NCBI GenBank assembly: GCA_963824805.1
Contig: CAWGQZ010000082.1
Coordinates: 104,863 to 168,862 of the forward strand
From: DATBAT01 sp963824805
GTDB taxonomy: Bacteria; Acidobacteriota; Terriglobia; Terriglobales; Acidobacteriaceae
Length of the DNA stretch: 64,000 bases
Direction: 5' to 3'
Below, in pieces: positions 32,634 through 40,882 of this stretch; positions within the stretch are counted from its first letter, which is position 1; every line of letters starts with the position of its first letter. The position numbers were made by a program, and so were the translations under genes. The notes beneath the pieces were generated by a model. It saw nothing but the letters and a program-made list of their open reading frames with translations. It was not told the origin of the DNA and did not search any database.

Positions 32634-35144
32634 TCACTCATACCGCAGAGCCTCGATGGGATCGACCCGCGTGGCCCGCTGGGCCGGAATCCAGCTAGCA
32701 CCCAGCGTCGCCGCCACGAGCGTCACTGCAATGGCCGTGAACACCACAGGATCACGCGGACTAACCCCAATCAACAAACTGCCCATTAAAGGCGTCAGCA
32801 GAAATGCACCGACGGTGCCGATGATTAGCCCCGCAGCCGCCAGTACGATCCCATTGGAAAGAATCATCTGCAGAATCGCCCTCTTCTGCGCGCCCAGCGC
32901 AATGCGGACCCCAATCTCCTGCGTCCGGCGGCCTACCAGGAACGAGACCACACCGTAGAGTCCAATCACCGCCAGCGACAAGGCCACCACGCCGAATGCT
33001 CCGCCGAGAATGGCTGAGATTCGCGGGATGAAAAGTCCCTGGCTGGAAACCACGCTGGCGAAAGACTGCACCGCCAGCGGAGCCACATCTGGATCCAGTG
33101 TCCGCAGTTGATCACGAACGAGAGGGACGATCGTCGTCGGATCGCCATCTGTTCGCAGATGCAATGTGCCGCTAGGCCGGCCCATGCGCGCGTACGACAT
33201 ATAAAACACCGGCATCGCCGGCCCGCCAATATTTCCAAAGTTCGAATCTTTTACCACACCTACGATCGTGATCCGGTCATGATCACGAAGCTGAATATTG
33301 TGGCCAATGGCCTTATCCAGATCGCCATTGCCGACAATGTACCGCCGTGCCAGGGTTTCATTGACAATCACGGTGAGGGGAGCACTCGCATTGTCGTGTT
33401 CCGTGAACTCCCTGCCGCGAAGCAGAGGTATCTGCATGGCCGCGAAATAACCCGGAGCAACCTGGTTGGTTGCGGTATCGACGAAGCGTTCCCCACTAGC
33501 GGTTGTGTAACCGTCAATGGAAATGTCCCATGAAGCGCCGGAGAGGAAGGGCACGCTGCTGGCGATGCTTGCCGACTTGACTCCCGGCAAACCGGCGGTC
33601 TGCCGCAGCAGTTGCTGATTGAAGAGCACCGCCTTCTCCGCCGAATATCCGCGGAGGCTAGGGTCGATCGACACCAGCAGCACGTGGCTGGGATTGAATC
33701 CCAGATCGATCTCCTGCGCTTTGACGAACGCCTTCAGAAACAGTCCGCCGCCAATCAGCAGGATCGTCGATAATGCGATTTGCCCTGCAATCAGAATGCG
33801 CCGCGCCAGCATGCCGAAAGTGCGGCTGTCTGAAACTCCCGCCCTGACATTGGTCGTTACCGACGCCATCGCCTCCCGGATCGTAAGAAACGCTGGAGCC
33901 AGTCCACAAAGAAACACTGCAGCGGTGGACGCCAGGAGAGCGAAACCCAGGACTCGAACGTCCAGGTGAAATGCAGGGCCCGACGGCGAAGGCGTGTAGG
34001 GCAAAAGGGCCATGAATCCCTGAATGCATCCGAATCCAAGTACGATTCCTGAAACCCCGCCGAGAAAAGCCAGCACCGCGCTCTCGGTCAGAAGTTGCCG
34101 CACTAGTGCCGCCCGGGTCGCACCGATCGCAAGTTGGGTGGAAATCTCTCTCATTCGCGACGTGGCACGCGCCATAAGCAAGCTGGCGACGTTTGCGCAC
34201 GCGATGAGGAGAACCAGAAGAACCAGAGCCATCAGAATCGATGGGAGCAAGACTCCGTTTCCGATCAGCCGGCGGTCCATTTCTTTGCGCACGTAGGCAG
34301 TGGCGTCTTTGTTGGTGTCTGGATAGGCCCGCTCCAGATCACGCATGATGGTATCCAACTCGGCTTGGGCCTGCTTGACCGTCACTCCGGCTCTCAGGCG
34401 CCCCATCATGTTGAACCCGCGATAACTGCGGTGGGTAAGCATGTCGGTGCCGTCCTGGGTCAATGCCGCTGTCATCATGTTCGGCACATAGATGTCAGGA
34501 CGAAAAAAGAGGTCGGGGCCGGTGAACGACTTCGGGGCGACTCCGACGATGGTGAAAACGTGCCCGTTGAGCTTCACTTGACGCCCGACAACACCCGGAT
34601 CACTCCCGAACGACCTTCCCCAGAGCGCGTAGCTGATGACCGCCACCGGAGACCTACCCTGCACCTCATCTTCATCGGGACGGAAATCGCGCCCGACCGC
34701 GGGCGCCACCTGCATCGTCGACAAGAAGCTCGCGGAAACCAGCATTCCCCAGACCACCTGCGGTTCCCCTTGGCCGGTACTCATTCCCGCCGATATGATC
34801 TGTGCAATGGCAAGTTTTTCAAATGACTTGCTCCGGCTGCGGAAGTCCATGTAGTCCAGATAGGAAGTGCCCCCGAAGGGCAACTGGCGAGACGCTGCCA
34901 CATCCACCACGACCAAGTCATGCGGATTAGGGATGGGCAAAGGCCGCAGCAGGACCGCATCCACAACGCTGAAAATGGAAGTATTCGCTCCGATGCCCAG
35001 GGCCAGGGAAAGCACCACGATAAAGGTGAATCCCGGCCGGTTGCGAAGGCTGCGAAAGGTGAAGCGCGTATCGCGCCAGAACGATTCGATCAACGAAACG
35101 ACGCGGGTAGGAAAGCTCTGCGCGGTCGCTGGTAAGGAACTCAT
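32634..35144 (-). CDS. ADOP-family (MacB-like) ABC transporter permease
   Basis: 836 residues. Two FtsX/MacB modules: an N-terminal helix in TFRSLRNRPGFTFIVVLSLALGIGAN, a periplasmic MacB-PCD domain, three helices (ILMALVLLVLLIACANVASLL), a second module, and final helices ending WIPAQRATRVDPIEALRYE. This is the layout of Acidobacterial Duplicated Orphan Permeases, found in large paralogous families without a fixed ATPase partner. Start ATG 35144 has GAGGTG 7 nt upstream. No ATPase gene is adjacent. Substrate is unknown; MacB relatives work as mechanotransmitters. Confidence 0.9.
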   Translation of the reverse strand: MSSLPATAQSFPTRVVSLIESFWRDTRFTFRSLRNRPGFTFIVVLSLALGIGANTSIFSVVDAVLLRPLPIPNPHDLVVVDVAASRQLPFGGTSYLDYMDFRSRSKSFEKLAIAQIISAGMSTGQGEPQVVWGMLVSASFLSTMQVAPAVGRDFRPDEDEVQGRSPVAVISYALWGRSFGSDPGVVGRQVKLNGHVFTIVGVAPKSFTGPDLFFRPDIYVPNMMTAALTQDGTDMLTHRSYRGFNMMGRLRAGVTVKQAQAELDTIMRDLERAYPDTNKDATAYVRKEMDRRLIGNGVLLPSILMALVLLVLLIACANVASLLMARATSRMREISTQLAIGATRAALVRQLLTESAVLAFLGGVSGIVLGFGCIQGFMALLPYTPSPSGPAFHLDVRVLGFALLASTAAVFLCGLAPAFLTIREAMASVTTNVRAGVSDSRTFGMLARRILIAGQIALSTILLIGGGLFLKAFVKAQEIDLGFNPSHVLLVSIDPSLRGYSAEKAVLFNQQLLRQTAGLPGVKSASIASSVPFLSGASWDISIDGYTTASGERFVDTATNQVAPGYFAAMQIPLLRGREFTEHDNASAPLTVIVNETLARRYIVGNGDLDKAIGHNIQLRDHDRITIVGVVKDSNFGNIGGPAMPVFYMSYARMGRPSGTLHLRTDGDPTTIVPLVRDQLRTLDPDVAPLAVQSFASVVSSQGLFIPRISAILGGAFGVVALSLAVIGLYGVVSFLVGRRTQEIGVRIALGAQKRAILQMILSNGIVLAAAGLIIGTVGAFLLTPLMGSLLIGVSPRDPVVFTAIAVTLVAATLGASWIPAQRATRVDPIEALRYE

Positions 35145-35147
35145 CAA

Positions 35148-35428
35148 GTTTCACCTCAAGATGAACATGCCGGAACACCTGGAGCGGTTCAGAGCAGAAT
35201 CACAATTTCCCGCTGTATTGTTATGATTTAGGAACCGCGCGTGTTGCCCATCACTGCTGGCTCAGCGGCAGCAATCACGCCGCCATCCGGTGGCGGAAGC
35301 CAAGTGGTAGAGATCAAAGCGGAAAGTGCAGGTAAGAAAGAACGAGGGAAGATTTGTGCGTTCGCCGGTAGAAACGCCGTGTCCGAAAGCGGACAACATC
35401 GAGCGAAGACTCGGCACTATGACACGTC
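35148..35428. other. 280-bp intergenic region, small hairpins only
   Basis: Between the first ADOP and the cytochrome c gene. It holds a CGCC/GGCG hairpin near 35279-35297 and a TGTCCGAAAGCGGACA hairpin near 35380-35395. I see no coding potential or known RNA. It may contain the ADOP promoter. Confidence 0.4.
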
Positions 35429-35851
35429 TTACTTCGCCTTTTTTTGTGGTGTTACCTCTTCGGGTTTAATAGCGTCGCCCTTGTTGCCCCAGGAGTTGCG
35501 AACGTAATTGAGCACATCGCTCACCTGTTCGTCAGGCAAATCGACACTCAGCATTTCGCCGTCGTATTGCGCGCCATTGACCGTAATTTGGCCGGTGAGC
35601 CCATTGACCACGATTCCAATCGATCGCGTCTTATTTGCCATCAGGTAGTCGGATTTGGCCAATGGCGGGTAGACATCTTTAATGCCCTCGCCCTTTTCCC
35701 GGTGGCAGGTTACGCATTGCGAGTTGTAAATGGTCTTGCCCCGAGCAACACTGGCATCGAGGTCCGAGCCTTGCCAGCCAAATGTTTTCGGCACAAGCAA
35801 TCCCAGCATCAATATCGCGGCAATTCCCCAATAAATGTTTCGAGTCTTCAT
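35429..35851 (-). CDS. Monoheme cytochrome c, dehydrogenase operon
   Basis: 140 residues. A signal peptide/anchor (IYWGIAAILMLGLLVPKTFG) precedes one CVTCH heme site (Cys46, Cys49, His50); the Met in YDGEMLSVDLPDEQV is a likely sixth ligand. The C terminus is Lys-rich. It lies 13 bp after the GMC dehydrogenase and probably accepts electrons from it. In FAD-glucose and gluconate dehydrogenase complexes this subunit normally carries three hemes (~400 residues), so this is a much shorter version. ATG 35851. Confidence 0.88.
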   Translation of the reverse strand: MKTRNIYWGIAAILMLGLLVPKTFGWQGSDLDASVARGKTIYNSQCVTCHREKGEGIKDVYPPLAKSDYLMANKTRSIGIVVNGLTGQITVNGAQYDGEMLSVDLPDEQVSDVLNYVRNSWGNKGDAIKPEEVTPQKKAK

Positions 35852-35864
35852 ATTTTTCCTGGAC

Positions 35865-37549
35865 TTAAACTTCGTTGCGTTTGAAGCGCTCCACTAAATG
35901 ATCGCATGCCCGCACGGTAAGGGCCATCATGGTAAGAGTTGGGTTTTGGCAGGCCGACGAAACGAAACACGAACCGTCTGTCACCAGCAGGTTGCTCACA
36001 TCGTGTGACTGGCAATAGGCGTTCAGCACCGACTTCTTGGGATCGTTCCCCATCCGCGCGGTCCCCACCTCGTGGATCGCCATACCCGGCATCTCGGTTC
36101 CCGTGGTGACGCGAATGTTCTTGGCGCCTGCGGCGTCGAGCATCTCGGCCGCGGTGACCCCGGCGTCACGCATGAGGGCGGCTTCATTCTTGCCGTGGGT
36201 CATGCTGATACGCAGCGCTGGAATGCCCCACGCATCTTTCAGATTGGCGTCGATCTCACAGAAATTATCGAAGTTTGCCAGGGACTCGCCGAAGGCACCC
36301 AGCGAGACTGAGTAGCTCCCCAGCTTTACCGCCTTCTTGTATTCCGCGCCAATGCCCGGAGCGTCCATGCTGAACTGCGGGTCCGATCCGCCCTGAAATC
36401 CATACCCACGGATAAAATGCGGGTGCTTTCCGCTGGTCGGCGTGTTGCGGAAACGCACCAGGTAGACCCCGTTCGGACGGTCCGGCTCGTTCGCCGAGGG
36501 ACGAATATCCCGAAATCGGCGAATGTCCCGCTTGCCCCTCCACCGACCACGTGGTCCATCAAATAGTGGCCCAGCATCCCGCTGGAATTTGCCAGACCTT
36601 TGGAATAGTCACGCGTGGAAGAATTCAACAGGATGCGGGTCGATTCCAGGGCCTGCGCGCACAAGATCACAGCCTTGCCGCGAATCTGCTTGGTTTCCTT
36701 GGTCGTGCGATCGACGAAAGTCACGCCCCGGGCTTTATTGCTGGCCATCTCCATATCGACATGGCTCACAACGGCGTCGGTAATCAGAGTGCAATTGCGA
36801 GTCTTGAGGGCGTCTTTCACCGTTGTAAACGGGCTGCTGAAATAGGAGAAGGTGCGGCACCCACGCTCACACGGACCGCAATAATGGCATGCCGCGCGGC
36901 CGTTGTGCGTTTGGGTAAGCACCGCCGCCCGGCCTATGGTCAGCGTGCGTCCGAATTTCTTCTTTACGCTCTCCCGCAGCCGCACTTCGCCACAGCTCAT
37001 TTTCATGGGTGGCAGGAACTGGCCGTCAGGCAGCATGTCATTCTGCTCGGCCGCCCCGGTGATTCCGACATAGCGCTCAACGATGTCGTAGAAGGGCGCA
37101 AGGTCGGCATAGGAGATCGGCCAATCCGTGTCATAGCCGTCGCGGCTGAAGGCCTTGAAGTCTGTATCACTTAGGCGGTAGCTTTGCCGTCCCCAAACCA
37201 GTGACCGGCCACCCAGAATGCGCAGCCTCTGCCATGTGAATGGCTTGTCCGGAGGAGTGCTGTACGGATTCTCCAAATCATTCACGAACCATTCGTAGTT
37301 GTATTCCATGCACGCATAACACTGCTTTTGGATTGGCCGCGTCCGTAATACTTCCGGCGAGTGGTTGCGATATTTCAATTTGAAGGAGGGAGTGTGTTCG
37401 GTAAACTCGCGCGGAGTCACCGCCCGCCCCGCCTCCAATAGAGCCACCTTCAAGCCCGCTTCGGAGAGCCGCTTTGCCGCCCAGCCGCCGGTCGCACCCG
37501 AACCGACGACAATGGCGTCGTATGTCTCTTGCAGAACGTCTTGTGCCAT
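35865..37549 (-). CDS. GMC oxidoreductase, dehydrogenase large subunit (frameshifted)
   Basis: About 561 residues once the frame is restored. YDAIVVGSGATGGWAAK is the FAD-binding start; LRILGGRSLVWGRQSYR and the late GMAIHEVGTARMGNDP, HDVSNLLVTDGSCF and QNPTLTMMALTVRA close the family signature. CHYCGPCERGC (CX2CX2CX3C) resembles the Fe-S cluster site of FAD-dependent glucose dehydrogenase alpha chains. The frame breaks near 36527-36529: one more G in the GGG run on the minus strand would join ...GGGASG to DIRRFRDIRPSANEPDRPNG and onward. ATG 37549 starts 7 bp after the subunit-3 gene. Sugar or polyol oxidation is likely. Confidence 0.82.
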
Positions 37550-37556
37550 GAATGTC

Positions 37557-38234
37557 CTATGTGTGGGTAGTCGTGGGGTGTTCGCAGCCTTCGTAGACGC
37601 CATGGGCAAAGTTGCCGTCCCAGCCAAGTTCTTTCTGGCCGATTTCAGATCCGTAGTAGGCCGCGGCAATCAGCGCTTTGAGGAGCCCAAAGTGCTGGTG
37701 TCCGGGGTCAGGCTTCTCCTCTTGCGCCATCCATTGGCTTGCATCCTTTGGATAGGCCCAAACGCTCAACAAGGCCACCTGATCTTCAGCCGTCAGTTTG
37801 CGGAACTCATCTCCGAATTGTTGCTGGCTTTCGCTGTCGATGAAGCTTAAAGCGTCCACAAACTGCTTTTGGAACTCAGCCGGTTGCGCCGAAATCATCA
37901 GATCGAGAAAACGGTTTACCAGAGCTTCTTTCGCGCCAGGTGTATCTGTGGCGGGAATGATCACATCGCTTAAGACGATAAGGGTCTCGTCCTGCTGTGG
38001 GTTGAGGAATGCCGCTTTCCAATTCGGATCAGTCAGGAACTTTGACCCATCCTCTCCACGTGCCGCCGGGGTTATATCTGAATGAACAGCCTGCGCCATC
38101 GAAAACGCCGGACCCAGCGCCGACACCGCGCTGGCAAACAGCGCTGATCGAATCAGTTCACGCCGGCTAATCAATGGGGCCGAGGACCGGGGTTTTGGGG
38201 GAGAAGGGGTGACTTCGAGGCCAGAAATGTCCAT
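37557..38234 (-). CDS. Gluconate 2-dehydrogenase subunit 3 family protein (Tat)
   Basis: 225 residues. The N terminus contains the twin-arginine signal SRRELIRSALFASAVSALGP after a 23-residue lead. The rest (ETLIVLSDVIIPATDTPGA, FGLLKALIAAAYYGSEIG, WDGN) is the gluconate 2-dehydrogenase subunit-3 fold. In related FAD-GDH complexes this small subunit carries the Tat signal and takes the large subunit, which lacks one, across the membrane; the GMC protein here also lacks a signal. First gene of the three-gene unit. ATG 38234. Confidence 0.88.
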   Translation of the reverse strand: MDISGLEVTPSPPKPRSSAPLISRRELIRSALFASAVSALGPAFSMAQAVHSDITPAARGEDGSKFLTDPNWKAAFLNPQQDETLIVLSDVIIPATDTPGAKEALVNRFLDLMISAQPAEFQKQFVDALSFIDSESQQQFGDEFRKLTAEDQVALLSVWAYPKDASQWMAQEEKPDPGHQHFGLLKALIAAAYYGSEIGQKELGWDGNFAHGVYEGCEHPTTTHT

Positions 38235-38410
38235 CGCCCAAAATCATAATTGCTATTACACCAGTTCCTCAATTGAATAATCGTCCATTTGCCCTCTTTA
38301 CTGACCCTCGCCAAACCGGTCTAGGGCCGAGAAGTTCGTCCCCAAGAGGTTTTCCCGGATTGTGTCTGGCCTTTCACCGTCCTAGGATTCTTTAAGATGT
38401 AGGAGGTCAT

Positions 38411-39364
38411 ATGCGAATTTTCCTGGCTGGCGCCAGCGGAGCGGTGGGAAAACGTCTGGTTCCCGCTCTTGTGATCAAAGGCCACCAAGTGGTCGGAATG
38501 GTCCACTCCCCGGGAAAAGCGGACTGGGTGAAATCGATGGGCGCCGAACCGATCGTTGCGAACGGACTCGATGCCGATGCGGTCCAGCAAGCCGTGGCCC
38601 GCTTTCGACCGGAGGTCATCATCAACCAGATGACGGCGCTATCCCCGGATTTTAACCCGCGCAAATTCGACCAGGTTTTTGCCACCACCAACCGCCTGCG
38701 AACCGAGGGCAATGACAATCTGCTCGCAGCCTCCAAGGCCAGTGGCGTTCGCCGGTTTATCGCCCAGAGCTATGCGGGCTGGCCCTATGCTCGCACAGGT
38801 GGTCCAGTAAAGAGAGAGACTGACCCGCTGGATCCCAATCCGCCACAGCCTATGCGCAATACTCTCACGGCAATCCGGCATTTAGAGTCTGCCACCTCAG
38901 AATCCGGTCTGGAGGGAATTATTCTTCGTTACGGTTCTTTTTATGGCCCCGGAACCACGAGCGACGGGATGCTGGACCAGATTCGCAAGCGGCGCATGCC
39001 GGTTGTGGGAGATGGTGGCGCCATATGGTCGTTCCTGCACATCGATGACGCTGCCCATGCCACCGTCGCGGCTGCTGAGGGCGGAGCGCCAGGAGTTTAC
39101 AACGTCGTGGACGACGAACCCGCCACCGTCGCAAGTTGGCTTCCGGAGCTGGCGAGGCTCACAGGCTCACAACCGCCGCGCCATGTCCCCGTGTGGTTGG
39201 CGCGATTTCTCATTGGAGAAGCCGGCGTCATCATGATGACCACCACTCGCGGAGCCTCCAATCAAAAAGCGAAAATGGAGTTGGGCTGGACGCCGTTTTG
39301 GAAATCCTGGCGCGACGGCTTTCGCAATGAAATTGACGAAAAGCGCGAGGCCAAGGCCGCGTAG
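38411..39364 (+). CDS. NAD-dependent epimerase/dehydratase (SDR)
   Basis: 317 residues of extended SDR type. FLAGASGAVGKRLVPAL is the GxxGxxG dinucleotide site; YAGWPYAR holds the Tyr region, though the classical YxxxK is not obvious; ILRYGSFYGPGT, FLHIDDAAHATV and YNVVDDEPATVASW are usual. Perfect AGGAGG four nt before ATG 38411. Relatives act on nucleotide-sugars or as atypical reductases. It is divergent from the dehydrogenase operon and convergent with GH88/105. Specific substrate unknown. Confidence 0.85.
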   Translation: MRIFLAGASGAVGKRLVPALVIKGHQVVGMVHSPGKADWVKSMGAEPIVANGLDADAVQQAVARFRPEVIINQMTALSPDFNPRKFDQVFATTNRLRTEGNDNLLAASKASGVRRFIAQSYAGWPYARTGGPVKRETDPLDPNPPQPMRNTLTAIRHLESATSESGLEGIILRYGSFYGPGTTSDGMLDQIRKRRMPVVGDGGAIWSFLHIDDAAHATVAAAEGGAPGVYNVVDDEPATVASWLPELARLTGSQPPRHVPVWLARFLIGEAGVIMMTTTRGASNQKAKMELGWTPFWKSWRDGFRNEIDEKREAKAA

Positions 39365-39399
39365 ATACGTTTGTCCCGAATCTGTCTTGTAGGTCTATC

Positions 39400-39483
39400 A
39401 TTCTTCGCGAAGCGAAGGATCCTCCCGCAAAACGTATTCCAGCAGCGTGCTTCGTTGCAGAATGCGCTGCTTGAGGATGACAA
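39400..39483. repeat. REP-like intergenic element
   Basis: The 138-bp gap between convergent genes contains ATTCTTCGCGAAGCGAAGGATCC with internal symmetry and a trailing GCTTGAGGATGACAAG. It resembles the sequence flanking the hairpin at 16829 (TTTGCTCCGCTCAAGATGAC), so both may belong to a dispersed repeat family. Low confidence. Confidence 0.35.
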
Positions 39484-39502
39484 GAGGAGTGAACTCGCCC
39501 AC

Positions 39503-40661
39503 TCATCTATCAGCCAGACGATGCAATTCCGAGCCCGCAAGCAAGAATGCCCCTACGCCATACACGTAACTCGATGTCGGCTTGAAATCCCCCGGAGCCG
39601 CGCCAATTGGCTGAATGCATCCCAAGCGTCCATCGCTATAGACGTGGGACAAGGCCCCAGACCATCCGCGTTCAATAACCGGCAAATACTTGTCTCGTTC
39701 CAAAATGCGATGGTTTATGCCCCACGCCATGGCATAAATGAAGAAAGCCGATCCGGAGACCTCGGGAAGCGGATAGCCAGCCGCGTTGAGCAATCCCGGA
39801 CGCCACAACCCATCCGCTCCCTGCAATTCAGCCACGCGTGATGCCATCTGCCGGAACTGCTCTACATATTTCGCACGGTTGGGATAATCCTCCGGCATGA
39901 CTTCCAGCACGCGCGCCAGTCCGGCCATTACCCAGCCGTTGCCGCGAGACCAGAAAATCTTCTTGCCGTTGGCTTCATGCTTGTCGAGAAAACTGGCGTC
40001 ACGCGAATAAAGATGTTCCTGCGGATCGTAAAGAAGGTTGGAGGTGATCCACCACTGGCGATCCATGTATTCGAGGTAAGACTTTTCACGCGTCTCCTGA
40101 GACAGTCCCGCCCAAACCCTCGGCGCCATGAACAAAGCATCACACCACCACCAGACTGGCTTCTCAGGATTGTCTGGCATCTTTAACAGTCCATCGAACT
40201 GTGTTCGCAAAGGCCCAATCATTTTTGGGTCGCGACGGCGCTGATAAAGCGCCAAATAGGTCTGGCCGATGGCTTGGTCGTCGGCGTGGACCAGGCGCGG
40301 CCCGAGCTTCCAATCGAATTTGTTGCCGGCTTCTAGCATCGCTGCTTGGTAGTGTGCGTAAGGCAGTGTTCCAGAAGCCGCCATAAATCCTGCATAGAGT
40401 GCCGCAAACATCCAATCTTGATCGAAATTTTCCCGGGCCCGTTTCAGTTCCCAATCGCCAACTTTCCTCATCGCTTTGGCAATGGCTCGTCGCTGCAGCT
40501 TGGGAGAAAGATGTGCCAACGGAGGAACAGTTTCTGGACTGTCTCCAACCGCGGGATTCGGCTGATCTCGGTGAGACGAAAGCGTATTCTGGTCCCGCAA
40601 GGCAAACCAAAGTAGATACATACAGGGCCGCGATCACGATTCCGCGCAGAAAGGTCGGCAT
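39503..40661 (-). CDS. GH88/GH105 unsaturated glucuronyl/rhamnogalacturonyl hydrolase
   Basis: The main frame (39503-40621) encodes an alpha6/alpha6 barrel: WELKRARENFDQDWMFAALY, LVHADDQAIGQTYLALY, VWWWCDALFMAPRVWAGLS with the catalytic Asp region, IFWSRGNGWVMAGLARVL, and WRPGLLNAAGYPLPEVSGSA. It removes unsaturated uronic acids from lyase products. In this frame the N terminus has no export signal, but a neighbouring frame from ATG 40661 begins MPTFLRGIVIAALYVSTLVC, a clear signal peptide. A frame change between about 40500 and 40605 would join them. Neighbours KduI and the DUF4350-like protein fit uronate use. Confidence 0.85.
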
Positions 40662-40882
40662 TCGCACCCGTTAGCAGGAACGTCATAATAATGCCTCTCG
40701 GGCCAAAAACTGGAACGCTTCGCGGTTTGTCGAGTGAATTTCTCGAGACCTTCGAGACCTCCGTCCATGACGATTGATCGATTTGCAATCACTTGCTTGG
40801 ATTCAGGGTCCCGACCAATGTCTAAGAACAGAGTGGGACGGTTCTCAGGCCTCAGTGTTCTCTATGCCGAAAAACAAATGTC

